Positions 35,934 to 45,480 are shown, counted from the first letter of the stretch. The stretch is DNA of 62,386 bases from Epibacterium ulvae (GCF_018678075.1 NZ_JAHHIR010000040.1:1-62386), one strand, 5' to 3'. Numbers and translations are program-made. Notes: generated from the sequence alone by a model not told the origin.

Positions 35934-37232
35934 ATGATCGCTGGGATTGATCAATTTACCAGTGGGCAGAGCGTGACCGGACAGGCAACTGCGGATCCTT
36001 CCAGTAAAATCGTGCGCAGACGGCGGGTGTTTTACATCCCCGGCTATGACCCGATTCATCCCCGCCGCTATCGGGAGCTCTACCGCAAGGAAGGCAGCGC
36101 CCAGGCCGAGATTTCGGGCTACACCCTGTCGCTAAAGCCCGGCACGACCGAGGGCGCGTTTGGCTGGCATGTCTCCTCGCAGATTGCGGATGATCGGGTT
36201 GAGACCGACATGGAGGTCATGGTCTGGTCCGACATTGTGCGCGACAGTATGGATGCCAGTATCGTGGGCACCTATCTGCAGCTGATCCGCACGGCGTGGA
36301 TCTACATTACCTCTGGTGCGCTCAGCCGGTTGATGTTGCTGCGCAAAGGGCCGGTGATTGCAGCGCTTTATCCGGTGTTGATGCTGCTCGTGCAGGCCGT
36401 TCTAGCGCTGGGACTGGCGGTCTTGGTGCATGAAGCGATTGGTGCGCTGTGGGCGCAGGTTGCACCAGTGGGGCTGCTTGCCAATGTTCTGGGCTGGTGT
36501 GCGGGTGGATTTGTTGGCGCGCGGCTGCTGCATTGGTTCAAGAGGCTGGATAACAAATTCTTTGCCTATTACTTGATGCATGACTACGCCTATTCCGCCG
36601 CCTCCCAAGGCGAGAACCCGCCCGAGTTGGAGGCGCGGATGGCGGAGTTCAAAACCCGCATTCGATTGGCGCTGGAGAATCCCGAGTTGGATGAGGTTCT
36701 GGTGGTTGGTCATTCCTCCGGCGCGCATGTGGGCGTGAGCGTTCTCGCCGATCTGTTGCGCCAAGGGGTGCCCGATGATGCGCCGGTTCTGTCTTTCCTG
36801 AGCCTGGGGCAGGTGGTGCCGATGGTGTCTTTCCTGCCGCGTGCCGCACGGTTGCGTCGGGATTTGCAATATCTGTCGCTCCAGGAACAGGTGGCCTGGG
36901 TGGATGTCACTGCTCCCGGCGATGGCTGCGCCTTTGCCTTGTGTGATCCGGTTGCGGTGAGTGGGGTTGCCACCGGGCAGAAACGCTGGCCGCTGGTCAT
37001 TTCGGCGGCCTTTACCCAAACGCTGAGCCCGGCGCGTTGGTCCGAGCTGCGCTGGCGGTTTTTCCGGCTGCATTTTCAATATCTTTGTGCCTTTGACCGG
37101 CCGGGCGATTATGATTACTTCCAGATCACCGCAGGCCCCCAGACGTTGGGCGCACGCTACAAAGATCGCAAGGCCTCTCCTGCGCGGATTGATGTGGAGG
37201 TGTCAAAATACACCTCAATGGCGTTGGAATGA
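35934..37232 (+). CDS. Membrane-associated alpha/beta-hydrolase-like protein coupled to a P450
   Basis: 432 residues. Two membrane helices (about 130-180: PVIAALYPVLMLLVQAVLAL and LLANVLGWCAGGFVGARLL) lie in the middle, followed by a cytosolic part with VLVVGHSSGAHVGVSVLADL, a GxSxG nucleophile-elbow motif, in the hydrolase manner. VFYIPGYDPIHPRRYRELY near the N-terminus suggests an N-terminal core strand (IPGYDP oxyanion-type loop). No named family comes to mind; a lipid or ester hydrolase is an inference. ATG at 35934 is used; TTG at 35916 is an alternative. Its stop overlaps the P450 start (ATGA), so the two proteins are made together. Confidence 0.68.
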   Translation: MIAGIDQFTSGQSVTGQATADPSSKIVRRRRVFYIPGYDPIHPRRYRELYRKEGSAQAEISGYTLSLKPGTTEGAFGWHVSSQIADDRVETDMEVMVWSDIVRDSMDASIVGTYLQLIRTAWIYITSGALSRLMLLRKGPVIAALYPVLMLLVQAVLALGLAVLVHEAIGALWAQVAPVGLLANVLGWCAGGFVGARLLHWFKRLDNKFFAYYLMHDYAYSAASQGENPPELEARMAEFKTRIRLALENPELDEVLVVGHSSGAHVGVSVLADLLRQGVPDDAPVLSFLSLGQVVPMVSFLPRAARLRRDLQYLSLQEQVAWVDVTAPGDGCAFALCDPVAVSGVATGQKRWPLVISAAFTQTLSPARWSELRWRFFRLHFQYLCAFDRPGDYDYFQITAGPQTLGARYKDRKASPARIDVEVSKYTSMALE

Positions 37233-38623
37233 CGGCTGACTTACCCCTGCCGCCGAAACCTCCAGCACGGCCAAAACGGGTGTCGCTGTGGCGCTATGCC
37301 AAACTCTTTCGCCAGGACATCCTGTCGGCGCAGCCCGCACGGCTGTATCGGGCATGGATGGCTGAGTTTCGCACGCCGTTCTTCCGCTCCTATCTGATGA
37401 ACCAGCCTGATCTGGTGGACACGGTGCTGCGCCAACGGCCCGATGACTTCCCCAAATCCGACCGCATTGCCGAAGGTCTGCGTCCGCTGTTGGGGCAGTC
37501 GGTTTTTGTCACCAATGGGGATCTGTGGAAACGGCAACGGCGCATCATTGATCCGGCCTTTGAGGGCGGGCGTCTGCGCGAGACATTTGCGGCGATGTTT
37601 GCCGCCGGTGAAGCAGGCCTTGCGCGTCTGAAACACCAAGGCGACTTGGTTGAGATCGAGGAGGTCACGTCGCATCTGGCGGCGGACGTGATCTTTCGCA
37701 CCCTGTTTTCGATCCCGATCGAGCATGAGACGGCATCAGCCGTGTTCCACCGGTTTCGCGACTATCAACGCAGCCAGCCGATTATGAATGTGGCGGCCTT
37801 TGTGCCGATGCCGCGCTGGATGCCACGGTTCTTTCGCCGGGGCACCCGCGCCAATGCGGCTGAGATCCGGCGGCTGATCGCCTCACTCACCCATAAGCGA
37901 CAGGATGAGATTGCCGTAGGCACCGCGCCCGATGATCTGGCGACCAAGATCATGACCACCCGCGATCCCGAAACCGGCGATCTGTTTGATGCGGATGAGA
38001 TGGTGGATCAGGTGGCGATCTTTTTCCTGGCGGGGCATGAAACCAGCGCCTCGGCCTTGGCGTGGGCGCTGTATCTGATGGCGCTTTATCCGCAGTGGCA
38101 GGAAAAGGTCGCGACAGAGGCGCAGGCCATCACGGGGCCGGATTTTTCTGTGATCTCCAAACTGCGCCTGTCGCGCGATGTCTTCCGCGAGACGCTGCGG
38201 CTTTATCCGCCGGTGCCGATGATGGTGCGCGAGACGGCCTGCCCAGAGCAGTTCCGCGACCGGGATGTGGCCAAGGGATCGCAAGTTGTCCTCAGCCCCT
38301 GGCATCTGCATCGCCATGAACGGTTGTGGGACAATCCGGACGGGTTTGATCCAACCCGCTGGCAGAGCGAGAATGGGAAGACCTGCCAGCGCGAGGCTTA
38401 TATTCCCTTCTCTGCCGGATCGCGGGTCTGTACGGGGGCCGGGTTTGCCATGGTCGAAGGAGTGTTGCTGTTGTCGATGATCCTGCGCGATTTCCGGGTG
38501 GAATATGCAGACGACACACCGCCGGTACCGGTGGCGCATCTGACGGTGCGGTCAAAGGATGGGATCAAACTGCGGCTGTTTCCACGCGCGCCTGCAGACG
38601 GCGCAACACATACAGACGAATAG
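37229..38623 (+). CDS. Cytochrome P450
   Basis: 464 residues. The heme-thiolate cysteine is C401 in FSAGSRVCTGAGFA (FxxGxRxCxG). The I-helix oxygen motif is AGHETSASA, and the ExxR pair is ETLRLYPPVP. It resembles CYP4/CYP102-like bacterial P450s with a membrane-free N-terminus (LPLPPKPPARPKRVSLWRY). No ferredoxin or reductase lies nearby. Coupling to the upstream hydrolase-like protein suggests one pathway acting on a hydrophobic substrate such as a fatty acid or carotenoid (inference). Confidence 0.92.
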   Translation: MTADLPLPPKPPARPKRVSLWRYAKLFRQDILSAQPARLYRAWMAEFRTPFFRSYLMNQPDLVDTVLRQRPDDFPKSDRIAEGLRPLLGQSVFVTNGDLWKRQRRIIDPAFEGGRLRETFAAMFAAGEAGLARLKHQGDLVEIEEVTSHLAADVIFRTLFSIPIEHETASAVFHRFRDYQRSQPIMNVAAFVPMPRWMPRFFRRGTRANAAEIRRLIASLTHKRQDEIAVGTAPDDLATKIMTTRDPETGDLFDADEMVDQVAIFFLAGHETSASALAWALYLMALYPQWQEKVATEAQAITGPDFSVISKLRLSRDVFRETLRLYPPVPMMVRETACPEQFRDRDVAKGSQVVLSPWHLHRHERLWDNPDGFDPTRWQSENGKTCQREAYIPFSAGSRVCTGAGFAMVEGVLLLSMILRDFRVEYADDTPPVPVAHLTVRSKDGIKLRLFPRAPADGATHTDE

Positions 38624-38801
38624 CCGAGGCCAGCCCGCAATCTGTGCCACGGGTTTCATCGATCTCTGCGGCCAGCTCGTTTATCGGTCGGCCTTCTTGT
38701 GCAGCGATTTGGCGAAAGGCCGTCCAGAACTCATCCTCAAGCGAGACCGAGGTGCGGTGGCCGCGCAGGGTAAGAGAGTGTTTTTTGGGGCGCAGGCTCA
38801 T
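38565..38801 (-). CDS. Ribbon-helix-helix domain protein
   Basis: 78 residues. KKHSLTLRGHRTSVSLEDEFWTAF is the beta strand plus first helix of an RHH_4-type fold, followed by INELAAEIDE and a basic C-terminus. Probably DNA-binding; the target is unknown. Its 3' end overlaps the P450 3' end on the other strand, and its ATG overlaps the stop of the DUF4169 gene (ATGA). The two form a small unit. Confidence 0.82.
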   Translation of the reverse strand: MSLRPKKHSLTLRGHRTSVSLEDEFWTAFRQIAAQEGRPINELAAEIDETRGTDCGLASAIRLYVLRRLQARVETAAV

Positions 38802-38977
38802 GTGTCGTCGGTTTTGTGATTGTCCAGATCGCGGCGCAGTTTCTCGATCTTGGCCGTTTCCAAAGATTTCTCGGATTTGGTGCGGCCAAATTTAGCGGCA
38901 TTTGCATTGGCCTGCGTCTTTTTGTCGGCGCGGGCACGGGTTTTGCGGAAGCGGTTCAGGTTCACGATCTCAGCCAT
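38798..38977 (-). CDS. DUF4169 family protein
   Basis: 59 residues, MAEIVNLNRFRKTRARADKK start, then KFGRTKSEKSLETAKIEKLRRDLDNHK. This is the DUF4169 pattern, a short, strongly basic, helical protein of unknown role. The start at 38977 is preferred over an in-frame one at 39007 because it gives the family N-terminus. Coupled to the ribbon-helix-helix gene. Confidence 0.82.
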   Translation of the reverse strand: MAEIVNLNRFRKTRARADKKTQANANAAKFGRTKSEKSLETAKIEKLRRDLDNHKTDDT

Positions 38978-39017
38978 ATCCGCAGCATAGCCGGCAGACG
39001 TTTGCAAAATCCAGCAC

Positions 39018-39362
39018 TTAGGCGGTAAAGAATAAGCTTCGTAACAAGCCCGGAAGTAAGCGACGCCCCTGCTGTGTCAAAGAATACGCTACCATTATGG
39101 ATTTCAGTGGTTCTTGAACTTGGTCGTCACGAGTTCTCATGAAGCCGACATTGGATAGATGCGCCCAGAACCAGTCATTTGCGGACCCTTTGGGTGTCAT
39201 GGCGGCTACGTCTTCATTTCCCGTACTCTGCAACATTGCAACAAGAGCGGATTTATCACCGTTAGATAAGTTGTCAGCCAACTCTTTTAAGCGTCCCCCC
39301 CATCCCTTGTCCTGTCGCGCGGCCTCGATGAGGCCGCGCTTTGGTTCATTTGCAGTGGTCAT
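39018..39362 (-). CDS. Hypothetical protein coupled to fumC
   Basis: 114 residues, soluble. The C-terminal part (SIMVAYSLTQQGRRLLPGLL) resembles the end of a winged-helix regulator. Its ATG overlaps the fumC stop (TGATG), so translation is probably coupled to fumarase. The N-terminal half (ARQDKGWGGRLKELADNLS) is not recognised. Whether it is a regulator is inference. Confidence 0.55.
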   Translation of the reverse strand: MTTANEPKRGLIEAARQDKGWGGRLKELADNLSNGDKSALVAMLQSTGNEDVAAMTPKGSANDWFWAHLSNVGFMRTRDDQVQEPLKSIMVAYSLTQQGRRLLPGLLRSLFFTA

Positions 39363-40756
39363 CAGGCTTTAGGGCCGATCATTTGTTCGGGGCGGACCAC
39401 AGCGTCAAAGGTCTCGTCATCGACAAAGCCAAGCGCGATGGCTTCTTCTTTGAGGGTGGTGCCGTTCTTATGCGCGGTCTTGGCAACTTTGGTCGCGTTG
39501 TCGTAGCCGATGGTTGGCGCCAATGCGGTGACCAGCATCAGCGATTCTTTCATCAGCTTGTCGATGCGCGGCTCGTTCGCCTGGATGCCGTTGAGCATAC
39601 GGGTCGTAAAGCTGTCCGCCACATCCCCCAACAGCTGCATGGATTGCAGCAGGTTGTAGGACATCATCGGGTTGTAGACGTTCAGCTCGAAATGGCCCTG
39701 GCTGCCCGCAAATGTCATCGCGGCGTTGTTGCCCATGACGTGTGCGGCAACTTGGGTCATGGCTTCGGCTTGGGTCGGGTTGACCTTGCCCGGCATGATG
39801 GATGAACCAGGCTCGTTCTCGGGCAGGATCAGCTCACCCAGACCGGAGCGTGGACCGGAGCCCAGGAAGCGGATGTCGTTGGCGATTTTATACATCGAAC
39901 CCGCAACAGTCGCCAATGCGCCGGACATGAAGACCATCGCGTCATGCGCTGCCAGTGCTTCGAATTTATTCGGCGCGGTGACAAAAGGCAGGCCGGTGAT
40001 TTCGGCCATATTGGCGGCAACGGTTTCGCTCCAACCGGGGGCGGTGTTCAGACCGGTGCCAACGGCGGTGCCGCCTTGGGCCAGTTCGTAAATGCCGGGC
40101 AGGGCTGCGTTGATACGCGCGATGCCCTGGCGGATCTGGTGGGCGTAGCCGCCAAATTCCTGACCCAATGTCAGAGGGGTCGCATCCTGAGTGTGGGTGC
40201 GGCCGATCTTGATGATGTCTTTGAATTCTTCCGACTTTGCTTCCAGACCTTCGGCCAGTTTGGTCAGGCCGGGCAGCAGGACGTCGCGCACGGTCATGGC
40301 CGCCGCGATATGCATCGCGGTTGGGAATGTGTCGTTAGAGGACTGACCCATGTTGCAGTGGTCGTTCGGGTGAACCGGGTCTTTGGAGCCGATCACGCCG
40401 CCGAGGATTTCAATCGCACGGTTGGCGATAACCTCGTTTGAGTTCATGTTGGACTGGGTGCCGGACCCGGTCTGCCAGACAACCAGCGGGAAGTTGTCGT
40501 CGAATTTGCCCTCAAAGACTTCGCCAGCAGCCTGGATCACAGCATCGGCGATCTTGGCGTCCATCTTGCCGTTGGCTTTGTTGGCCATGGCGCAGCCTTT
40601 TTTGATCACACCCAGCGCGCGCACGATGGCGACGGGCTGTTTTTCCCAGCCAATGGGGAAGTTCATGATCGAGCGCTGTGTCTGTGCGCCCCAATATTTG
40701 TCTGAAGGAACTTCAAGCGGACCAAAGCTGTCTGTTTCGGTGCGGGTTTCGGACAT
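39362..40756 (-). CDS. fumC: Class II fumarate hydratase
   Basis: 464 residues, usual length. Interconverts fumarate and malate in the TCA cycle; a homotetramer without Fe-S cluster. Signatures: [55 protein letters not shown] and the fumarase/aspartase loop [16 protein letters not shown] with the catalytic serine. ATG at 40756 is used; the frame opens further upstream at 40819. A promoter-like TTGCGA-N17-TATGTC lies upstream on this strand (40891-40919). Confidence 0.97.
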   Translation of the reverse strand: MSETRTETDSFGPLEVPSDKYWGAQTQRSIMNFPIGWEKQPVAIVRALGVIKKGCAMANKANGKMDAKIADAVIQAAGEVFEGKFDDNFPLVVWQTGSGTQSNMNSNEVIANRAIEILGGVIGSKDPVHPNDHCNMGQSSNDTFPTAMHIAAAMTVRDVLLPGLTKLAEGLEAKSEEFKDIIKIGRTHTQDATPLTLGQEFGGYAHQIRQGIARINAALPGIYELAQGGTAVGTGLNTAPGWSETVAANMAEITGLPFVTAPNKFEALAAHDAMVFMSGALATVAGSMYKIANDIRFLGSGPRSGLGELILPENEPGSSIMPGKVNPTQAEAMTQVAAHVMGNNAAMTFAGSQGHFELNVYNPMMSYNLLQSMQLLGDVADSFTTRMLNGIQANEPRIDKLMKESLMLVTALAPTIGYDNATKVAKTAHKNGTTLKEEAIALGFVDDETFDAVVRPEQMIGPKA

Positions 40757-40953
40757 GGTCTCTCTCTCCGTCTGGTAAACCGTCCCAGAGGCTTTAGCGC
40801 AGGGGGCGGCACTGTTCAATTGGCTAGCGATGAATTGACGAGGCGCTAGCGCTCACAATGACACGGAAACCTTTTCAAAACGGGTTCTGAGACATACATA
40901 CCCTATGTAAGCATCGCAAATTTCTTGCGATCTGCGCAAAATGGGCACATCTG

Positions 40954-41574
40954 ATGGAACCGAACGTTCAAGTAGCTGCAATCGATGATGCGTCGTTGAC
41001 CAGAAGACGGATGGTTCTGGCAGGGCTCGTGGCGATGTGTGTGGCCTGTCTGTTGTTGCTGGCCCCTGGTCAGGCGCTGGCGCAGAAATATGGTGCCAAG
41101 GCCGCGCCAGAGCTTGTGCGGTTCTTTGGGACCTATACCGGCTCGGCGCAGGTCACCCGCGCGAATGGTGAGGTTGAAGACCGCGATATGCAGGTTGAGA
41201 TCCGCGAAGCCGGTGAGGGGTTCTGGGTCAAATGGACCACCAAGCGGATGAAGGCGGACGGACAGGTCTCTGCCAAAAGCTATGACATCTTTTTTGAACC
41301 CGGCGGGCGCGGTGATCTGTATTCAGCCGCGATGCGTCAGAACGTGTTTGGCCATGCGGTGCCGCTGGATCCGTTAAAAGGCGAACCCTATGTCTGGGCG
41401 CGTCTAGACAAGGACACGCTGACGGTGTTTTCGCTGTTTATCGATGCCAATGGTGACTACGAGATGCAGCAATATGACCGCACATTGGTTGAGGGCGGGA
41501 TTGATCTGCATTTCTCCTCCCATCGCAACGGATTTCCCCGGCTTGAGGCACGCAGCTTTTTGGCGCGGGATTGA
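40954..41574 (+). CDS. Exported protein of unknown function
   Basis: 206 residues. The N-terminus contains RRRMVLAGLVAMCVACLLLL followed by AQA/ALAQ, a signal peptide with an Arg-Arg pair that could be Sec or Tat. The mature part is beta-rich (GTYTGSAQVTRANGEVEDRD, WVKWTTKRMKADGQVS), like small periplasmic lipocalin-type proteins. Not recognised. Convergent with sspB through a bidirectional terminator. Confidence 0.68.
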   Translation: MEPNVQVAAIDDASLTRRRMVLAGLVAMCVACLLLLAPGQALAQKYGAKAAPELVRFFGTYTGSAQVTRANGEVEDRDMQVEIREAGEGFWVKWTTKRMKADGQVSAKSYDIFFEPGGRGDLYSAAMRQNVFGHAVPLDPLKGEPYVWARLDKDTLTVFSLFIDANGDYEMQQYDRTLVEGGIDLHFSSHRNGFPRLEARSFLARD

Positions 41575-41614
41575 TCGCCAAGCCCTGTCCAAGGCATGAA
41601 TTGTTCCAGACATG

Positions 41615-41645
41615 AAAAAGGGGCGCGCAACGCACACCCCTTTGA
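41615..41645. terminator. Bidirectional terminator between convergent genes
   Basis: AAAGGGG and CCCCTTT (41617-41623 and 41637-41643) form a perfect stem with A/T runs on both sides, serving the exported-protein gene and sspB. Confidence 0.75.
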
Positions 41646-41665
41646 TAGCTTAGCTTTGATCGCGA

Positions 41666-42151
41666 TTACTTGCGGAAACTGTCGAGCGAGACCACATCTG
41701 CATCCTTGGCAGGGGCGTCTGCTTCAGGCTCTTCGCTGACTTCAACCTCGTCCTCTTCGGTGACCTCGTAAAGGGCTGGCCCGTCTTCTTCGTCGTCCTC
41801 AGCGCTTTCAAAACGCAGGCCAAATTCGACAGACGGATCCACAAAGGTGCGCATCGCATCAAATGGAATATACAGCGGTTCCGGATTGTCGCCAAAGTTC
41901 AGCGTGATCGAGAAGCCCGCATCATCCACCACCAGATTTTCGAACCAATGTTGCACAACAATGGTCATCTCACCGGGATAGCGGTCCGAGAGCCACTGTG
42001 CGATTTGAACATCGGGTTGGTTGGTATCAAACGTTATGAAAAAGTGATGGTTGCCCGGCAGACCATTTTCGCCCACGTCTTCGAGGACGGTTTTGATCAG
42101 GCTGCGCATGGCGGCATGCATCAGATTTCCATAATCGATTTCGCCGGTCAT
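41666..42151 (-). CDS. sspB: ClpXP adaptor SspB
   Basis: 161 residues. SspB tethers ssrA-tagged proteins to ClpX for degradation. YGNLMHAAMRSLIKTVLEDV, NHHFFITFDTNQPDVQ and PGEMTIVVQHWFENLVV belong to the substrate-binding fold of the alphaproteobacterial type. A long acidic linker leads to a short C-terminal ClpX-binding peptide (DVVSLDSFRK). The gene for the tag itself, ssrA, lies 3 kb away. Confidence 0.93.
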   Translation of the reverse strand: MTGEIDYGNLMHAAMRSLIKTVLEDVGENGLPGNHHFFITFDTNQPDVQIAQWLSDRYPGEMTIVVQHWFENLVVDDAGFSITLNFGDNPEPLYIPFDAMRTFVDPSVEFGLRFESAEDDEEDGPALYEVTEEDEVEVSEEPEADAPAKDADVVSLDSFRK

Positions 42152-42246
42152 AGAGTGTTCCCTTGCTCTTTTTCACAAGCATAGCCGAAATTTGTGGAAA
42201 CTAAAGAGATTGCGCAGCGATGCAGCATTTTTTTCCACAGGGCATT

Positions 42247-43533
42247 TTATGTAAAGAGTGGAAGCCTTTGCAGCACAATCGCCAGCCCCGCCATGAGGGG
42301 GAGGAGCAGAAACAGATTGCCGCGCAGCAGCTTGTGAAACAGGGGCGCCAGCAGAACCAGAACCAATGACAAGAGGTTCATGCTGGCCCATTCGGGCAGG
42401 CTGAACTGCAACAGGCCGCGTTCCATTCGGATGACGATGTCAAACAGGATGGAAATGGCAAACCACAGCGACAGGTTGAGAATGACGCCCACCACCGTGG
42501 CTGTGATCGCCTTGAGCGCTGCATTGAGACGCGGAATGGAGGTCAGCCGTTCCACAAAAGGCGCGGCGGCAAAGATCCACAGAAAACACGGCACAAAGGT
42601 TGCCCAAAGTGCGGTGATCCCGGCGGCAATGGCCAGGGAGGCTCCGCCGATTTGCGCGCCGGTCAACATGGCTACAAACTGCGTGACCAGGATCAGCGGA
42701 CCGGGTGTGGTCTCCGCCAGTCCCAGCGCATCCACCATCTGCCCCGAGGAGATCCAGCCGTGATCTTGGACCACGGTTTGGGTCATATAGGACAAAACCG
42801 CATAAGCGCCGCCAAAGGTCACAACCGCCAATTTGGCAAAGAACCAGCCGATCGTGGCCAGAACAGGTGCGCCCCAGATGGACAGGGCCACCAGTGGCAC
42901 CAACCACAGCGCGGCCCAAAGCCCGGTTTGCGTCATATGTTGCGCTAATGAGGTTGTGGCGGGCGCAGGGGCGGGCGGCGTGGCGGTTTGTCCATTGATG
43001 GCAAACCACGCCGGAAAGGCCGCGCCGACAACCGCGCTGGCCGCAATGACAGCCGGAAACGGCAGATCAAGGAAGAACAACGCAACAAAGCCAAACAGCG
43101 AAAACACCCCATCCAAGGGGCGATGCAGCGCCTTTTGGCTCAACTTCCACAGCGCCTTGAACACGATGGTGATCACGGCCGCCTTAATGCCAACAAACCC
43201 TGCGCTCACAAGGGGTTGGTTGCCAAAGGTCACGTAAAGCCACAAGAGCGCAGCAATCACAAAAGCGCCCGGTACAACAAAAAGCGCACCGGCCAGCAAC
43301 CCACCAAGGGTGCCGCGCAGTCGCCACCCGGTATAGGTCGCCAGCTGCATGGCTTCGGGCCCCGGCAGCAGCATGCAAAAGCTGAGACCGCGCAGGAACT
43401 GCTCTTCCTTTAGCCAGGGGCGTTTTTCCACCAGCTCTTGATGCATCAATGCGATCTGCGCGGCAGGGCCGCCAAACGACAACAGGCCGATCCGGCCAAA
43501 GACCCGGAACAACTCCGAAAAATGAGGGGACAT
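42247..43533 (-). CDS. chrA: Chromate efflux transporter ChrA
   Basis: 428 residues with two homologous CHR membrane domains. FGGPAAQIALMHQELVEKRPW and LLPGPEAMQLATYTGWRL mark the first half, and FGGAYAVLSYMTQTVV with GLAETTPGPLILVTQFV the second. This is the long bidomain form that exports chromate. It follows a ChrB-like gene by 15 bases, forming a resistance operon. GGAG precedes ATG at 43533. Confidence 0.93.
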   Translation of the reverse strand: MSPHFSELFRVFGRIGLLSFGGPAAQIALMHQELVEKRPWLKEEQFLRGLSFCMLLPGPEAMQLATYTGWRLRGTLGGLLAGALFVVPGAFVIAALLWLYVTFGNQPLVSAGFVGIKAAVITIVFKALWKLSQKALHRPLDGVFSLFGFVALFFLDLPFPAVIAASAVVGAAFPAWFAINGQTATPPAPAPATTSLAQHMTQTGLWAALWLVPLVALSIWGAPVLATIGWFFAKLAVVTFGGAYAVLSYMTQTVVQDHGWISSGQMVDALGLAETTPGPLILVTQFVAMLTGAQIGGASLAIAAGITALWATFVPCFLWIFAAAPFVERLTSIPRLNAALKAITATVVGVILNLSLWFAISILFDIVIRMERGLLQFSLPEWASMNLLSLVLVLLAPLFHKLLRGNLFLLLPLMAGLAIVLQRLPLFT

Positions 43534-43548
43534 GTTGAACTCCAGTCC

Positions 43549-44361
43549 TTAGCCGCGTGTCGTGGGCCAGTCATGGCCTTCATCAAACCCATCCCGCGCC
43601 CAACGATAAAGCGCGTCATACATCTCAAACCCGGCCAGCATTTGCTGCTGGTCGTCCTTGAACCGTCGCGACAGGCCAACGGACAAGGCCAAAAGCCCGG
43701 CCGCCTGTGGGGCAAGATCATGGCGGTTGGTGTCTGCCGCGCGCACGATCTGTGCCAAACGATCCATCGCATGGGTGGTCAGGCCAAATTCGCCGACCAT
43801 TGTGTCAAACGTGCAAAACTCACCGCGGTGGCTCCAAAAAACATCCTCAACATCAAAAGGCGTGGCCGAAAACCGGTCTGCAACAGTCTTGACCTCGGAT
43901 GGGGACACAAAGAGGAAGCGCGCCTGCGGATCCACAAAACGGCGGATCAGCCAGGGGCAGGCGATGCGGTCGATCTTGGGACGATGACGGGTGACCCAGA
44001 CTGTGGCGCCGTCTTGTTTGGGCGGAATGGCTGCCAAGGGCACACGCGGCGCACCATCGGTCGCGGCCCAGCCCAGGTTGCCGCCTTGTAAGTATTCGGC
44101 CGCAACACCTTCACTGGCGAGCCACGCGGCGACGCCCTGGCTCAGCTTTTTGCCCTTTTGGCAGACAATAACGGCAGGCCGTCCGAACAGGAGGGTGATC
44201 AGGCCCTGCATATCCGTGTGTACGTGTGGCAGTGCGCCGGGGATAAGAAAGGGGTCTTCGGCGACGTCTTCGGGCAGGGTGACATCCACAATCACCGGAC
44301 ACTCAGGCGTGCCGATCAGTCGCATCAATTGCTTTGGGGTCATTTCATTTGGCGCAGGCAT
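43549..44361 (-). CDS. ChrB-like chromate resistance protein with N-terminal rhodanese domain
   Basis: 270 residues. Residues about 1-110 are rhodanese-like (CPVIVDVTLPEDVAEDP, VIVCQKGKKLSQGVAAWLAS, with the active-loop cysteine in VCQKGKK). The rest is the ChrB C-terminal domain: VTRHRPKIDRIACPWLIRRF, HAMDRLAQIVRAADTNRH. ChrB senses chromate and controls chrA in other bacteria; this variant lacks the usual N-terminal regulator half, so its role may be reductive or sensory. AGAGGA precedes ATG at 44361. Confidence 0.87.
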   Translation of the reverse strand: MPAPNEMTPKQLMRLIGTPECPVIVDVTLPEDVAEDPFLIPGALPHVHTDMQGLITLLFGRPAVIVCQKGKKLSQGVAAWLASEGVAAEYLQGGNLGWAATDGAPRVPLAAIPPKQDGATVWVTRHRPKIDRIACPWLIRRFVDPQARFLFVSPSEVKTVADRFSATPFDVEDVFWSHRGEFCTFDTMVGEFGLTTHAMDRLAQIVRAADTNRHDLAPQAAGLLALSVGLSRRFKDDQQQMLAGFEMYDALYRWARDGFDEGHDWPTTRG

Positions 44362-44487
44362 GCTACATCCTCTGATATCTTTGGGTTTCAGCGGATGCGA
44401 CTTTGGCTGGCGCCTCACGGGGCGATCGCACAGGCCCCATGAGACAGACAATTTGCAATTGTCTCGGTAATGTCAAGTGGTGTGGTG

Positions 44488-44957
44488 TCAGGTTGTCTCA
44501 GCCAAAAAGCGTTCGCCAGAGAAGAGAAGTTCGTGTGATTGTTCAGGCAATTGCTGCATTTGCTCGAACAGGTTCAAGTAATTGACCGTGTCGTAGCATT
44601 CGACAATTTTGTCTTCCTCAAAGCACACACAGGCAACTGACCGATGAAATTGATGGGAAAGCCACCAACCGCAGCGGTCGCGGTGCATCGATACAGCATT
44701 TGAACCCATTTGCCCGTTTCCGTCACGACCAGGGGTTCAATCCGCATGTTCTTCATGATCGCCGCAATAACGGGGACAAATTCGCGGAAATCATCCGGGC
44801 CAAGCGACGTGTCCTGTAGCACACCGTCGACCTTGAAATCGCTGGCAAAATAGGTGTCGATTGCAACCAAATCATGTTCGACCCAAATTGCGTTTGTGCT
44901 GTCAATCAGCAGCTGTGCCTGGCGTGAATGAGCCTGGATGCTTGGAGCGGTCGACAT
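44488..44957 (-). pseudogene. SnoaL/NTF2-like protein with a frameshift
   Basis: The frame from 44957 gives the first three quarters of a SnoaL-like fold (LIDSTNAIWVEHDLVAIDTY, KVDGVLQDTSLGPDDF). Near 44630 the reading shifts to another frame, where FEEDKIVECYDTVNYLNLFEQ, the usual C-terminal strand, continues to 44488. A one-base error or mutation in the CTTCCTC stretch would explain it. The family contains cyclases and isomerases, and many members of unknown role. If the shift is a sequencing error, the gene is intact. Confidence 0.7.
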
Positions 44958-45137
44958 TCAAAATGGTCCTTCGCTTCAATCTGTGCAGGTGTTTACCATC
45001 ATAGACAACACTATGTGATTAACTGTAACAAGTTTCAATCACACACGAAAAAAATGTATCCTGCCAACGCTTTAGGAAAAGCGGATGCGCAAAAAGTGAC
45101 CTTAGAAATCAGCGTGTTTGGAACGGAAAAAGTAAGT

Positions 45138-45480
45138 GCAGGTTTCTGTTGCCAGGTACCTGCGAACCCCGCCTTACGCGGCTAGGCGCAAGGGCTTAAT
45201 TTCGGTTTTCCGAACTGCTTACGCAGCCAGGGCTACCGGAGCACGATTGTCATTTGCAATTGTACAAGTTTCGCCGATAACGGTGGCAGACAGCCGAAAC
45301 AAAGCTAACCCCTTTAGACGTCCGTCGATCCTATTTCGACCCCATGATCCCCAAATGAAGGATGTTTGGTGGAGTCGCCGGGTACCGCCCCCGGGTCCGA
45401 TCCGTTTATTACGAGCGCGTTTATGTTCATAGTTCCCGAAGGAACATTGCGAATATACGCCCGACGGGGCCGAAGTTAAA
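45138..45480 (-). ncRNA. ssrA: Transfer-messenger RNA, two-piece permuted form
   Basis: The gene is circularly permuted, as in alphaproteobacteria. On the minus strand the acceptor piece comes first (about 45480-45367) and ends GGCGACTCCACCA. A 23-base spacer follows, then the coding piece (45343-45138) starting GGGGTCG. GGGGTCG pairs with CGACTCC to make the 7-base acceptor stem with one G-U. The tag frame at 45257-45219 encodes ANDNRAPVALAA and a stop. tmRNA frees stalled ribosomes and tags proteins for ClpXP; its adaptor gene sspB is at 41666. Outer ends are estimated. Confidence 0.95.
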
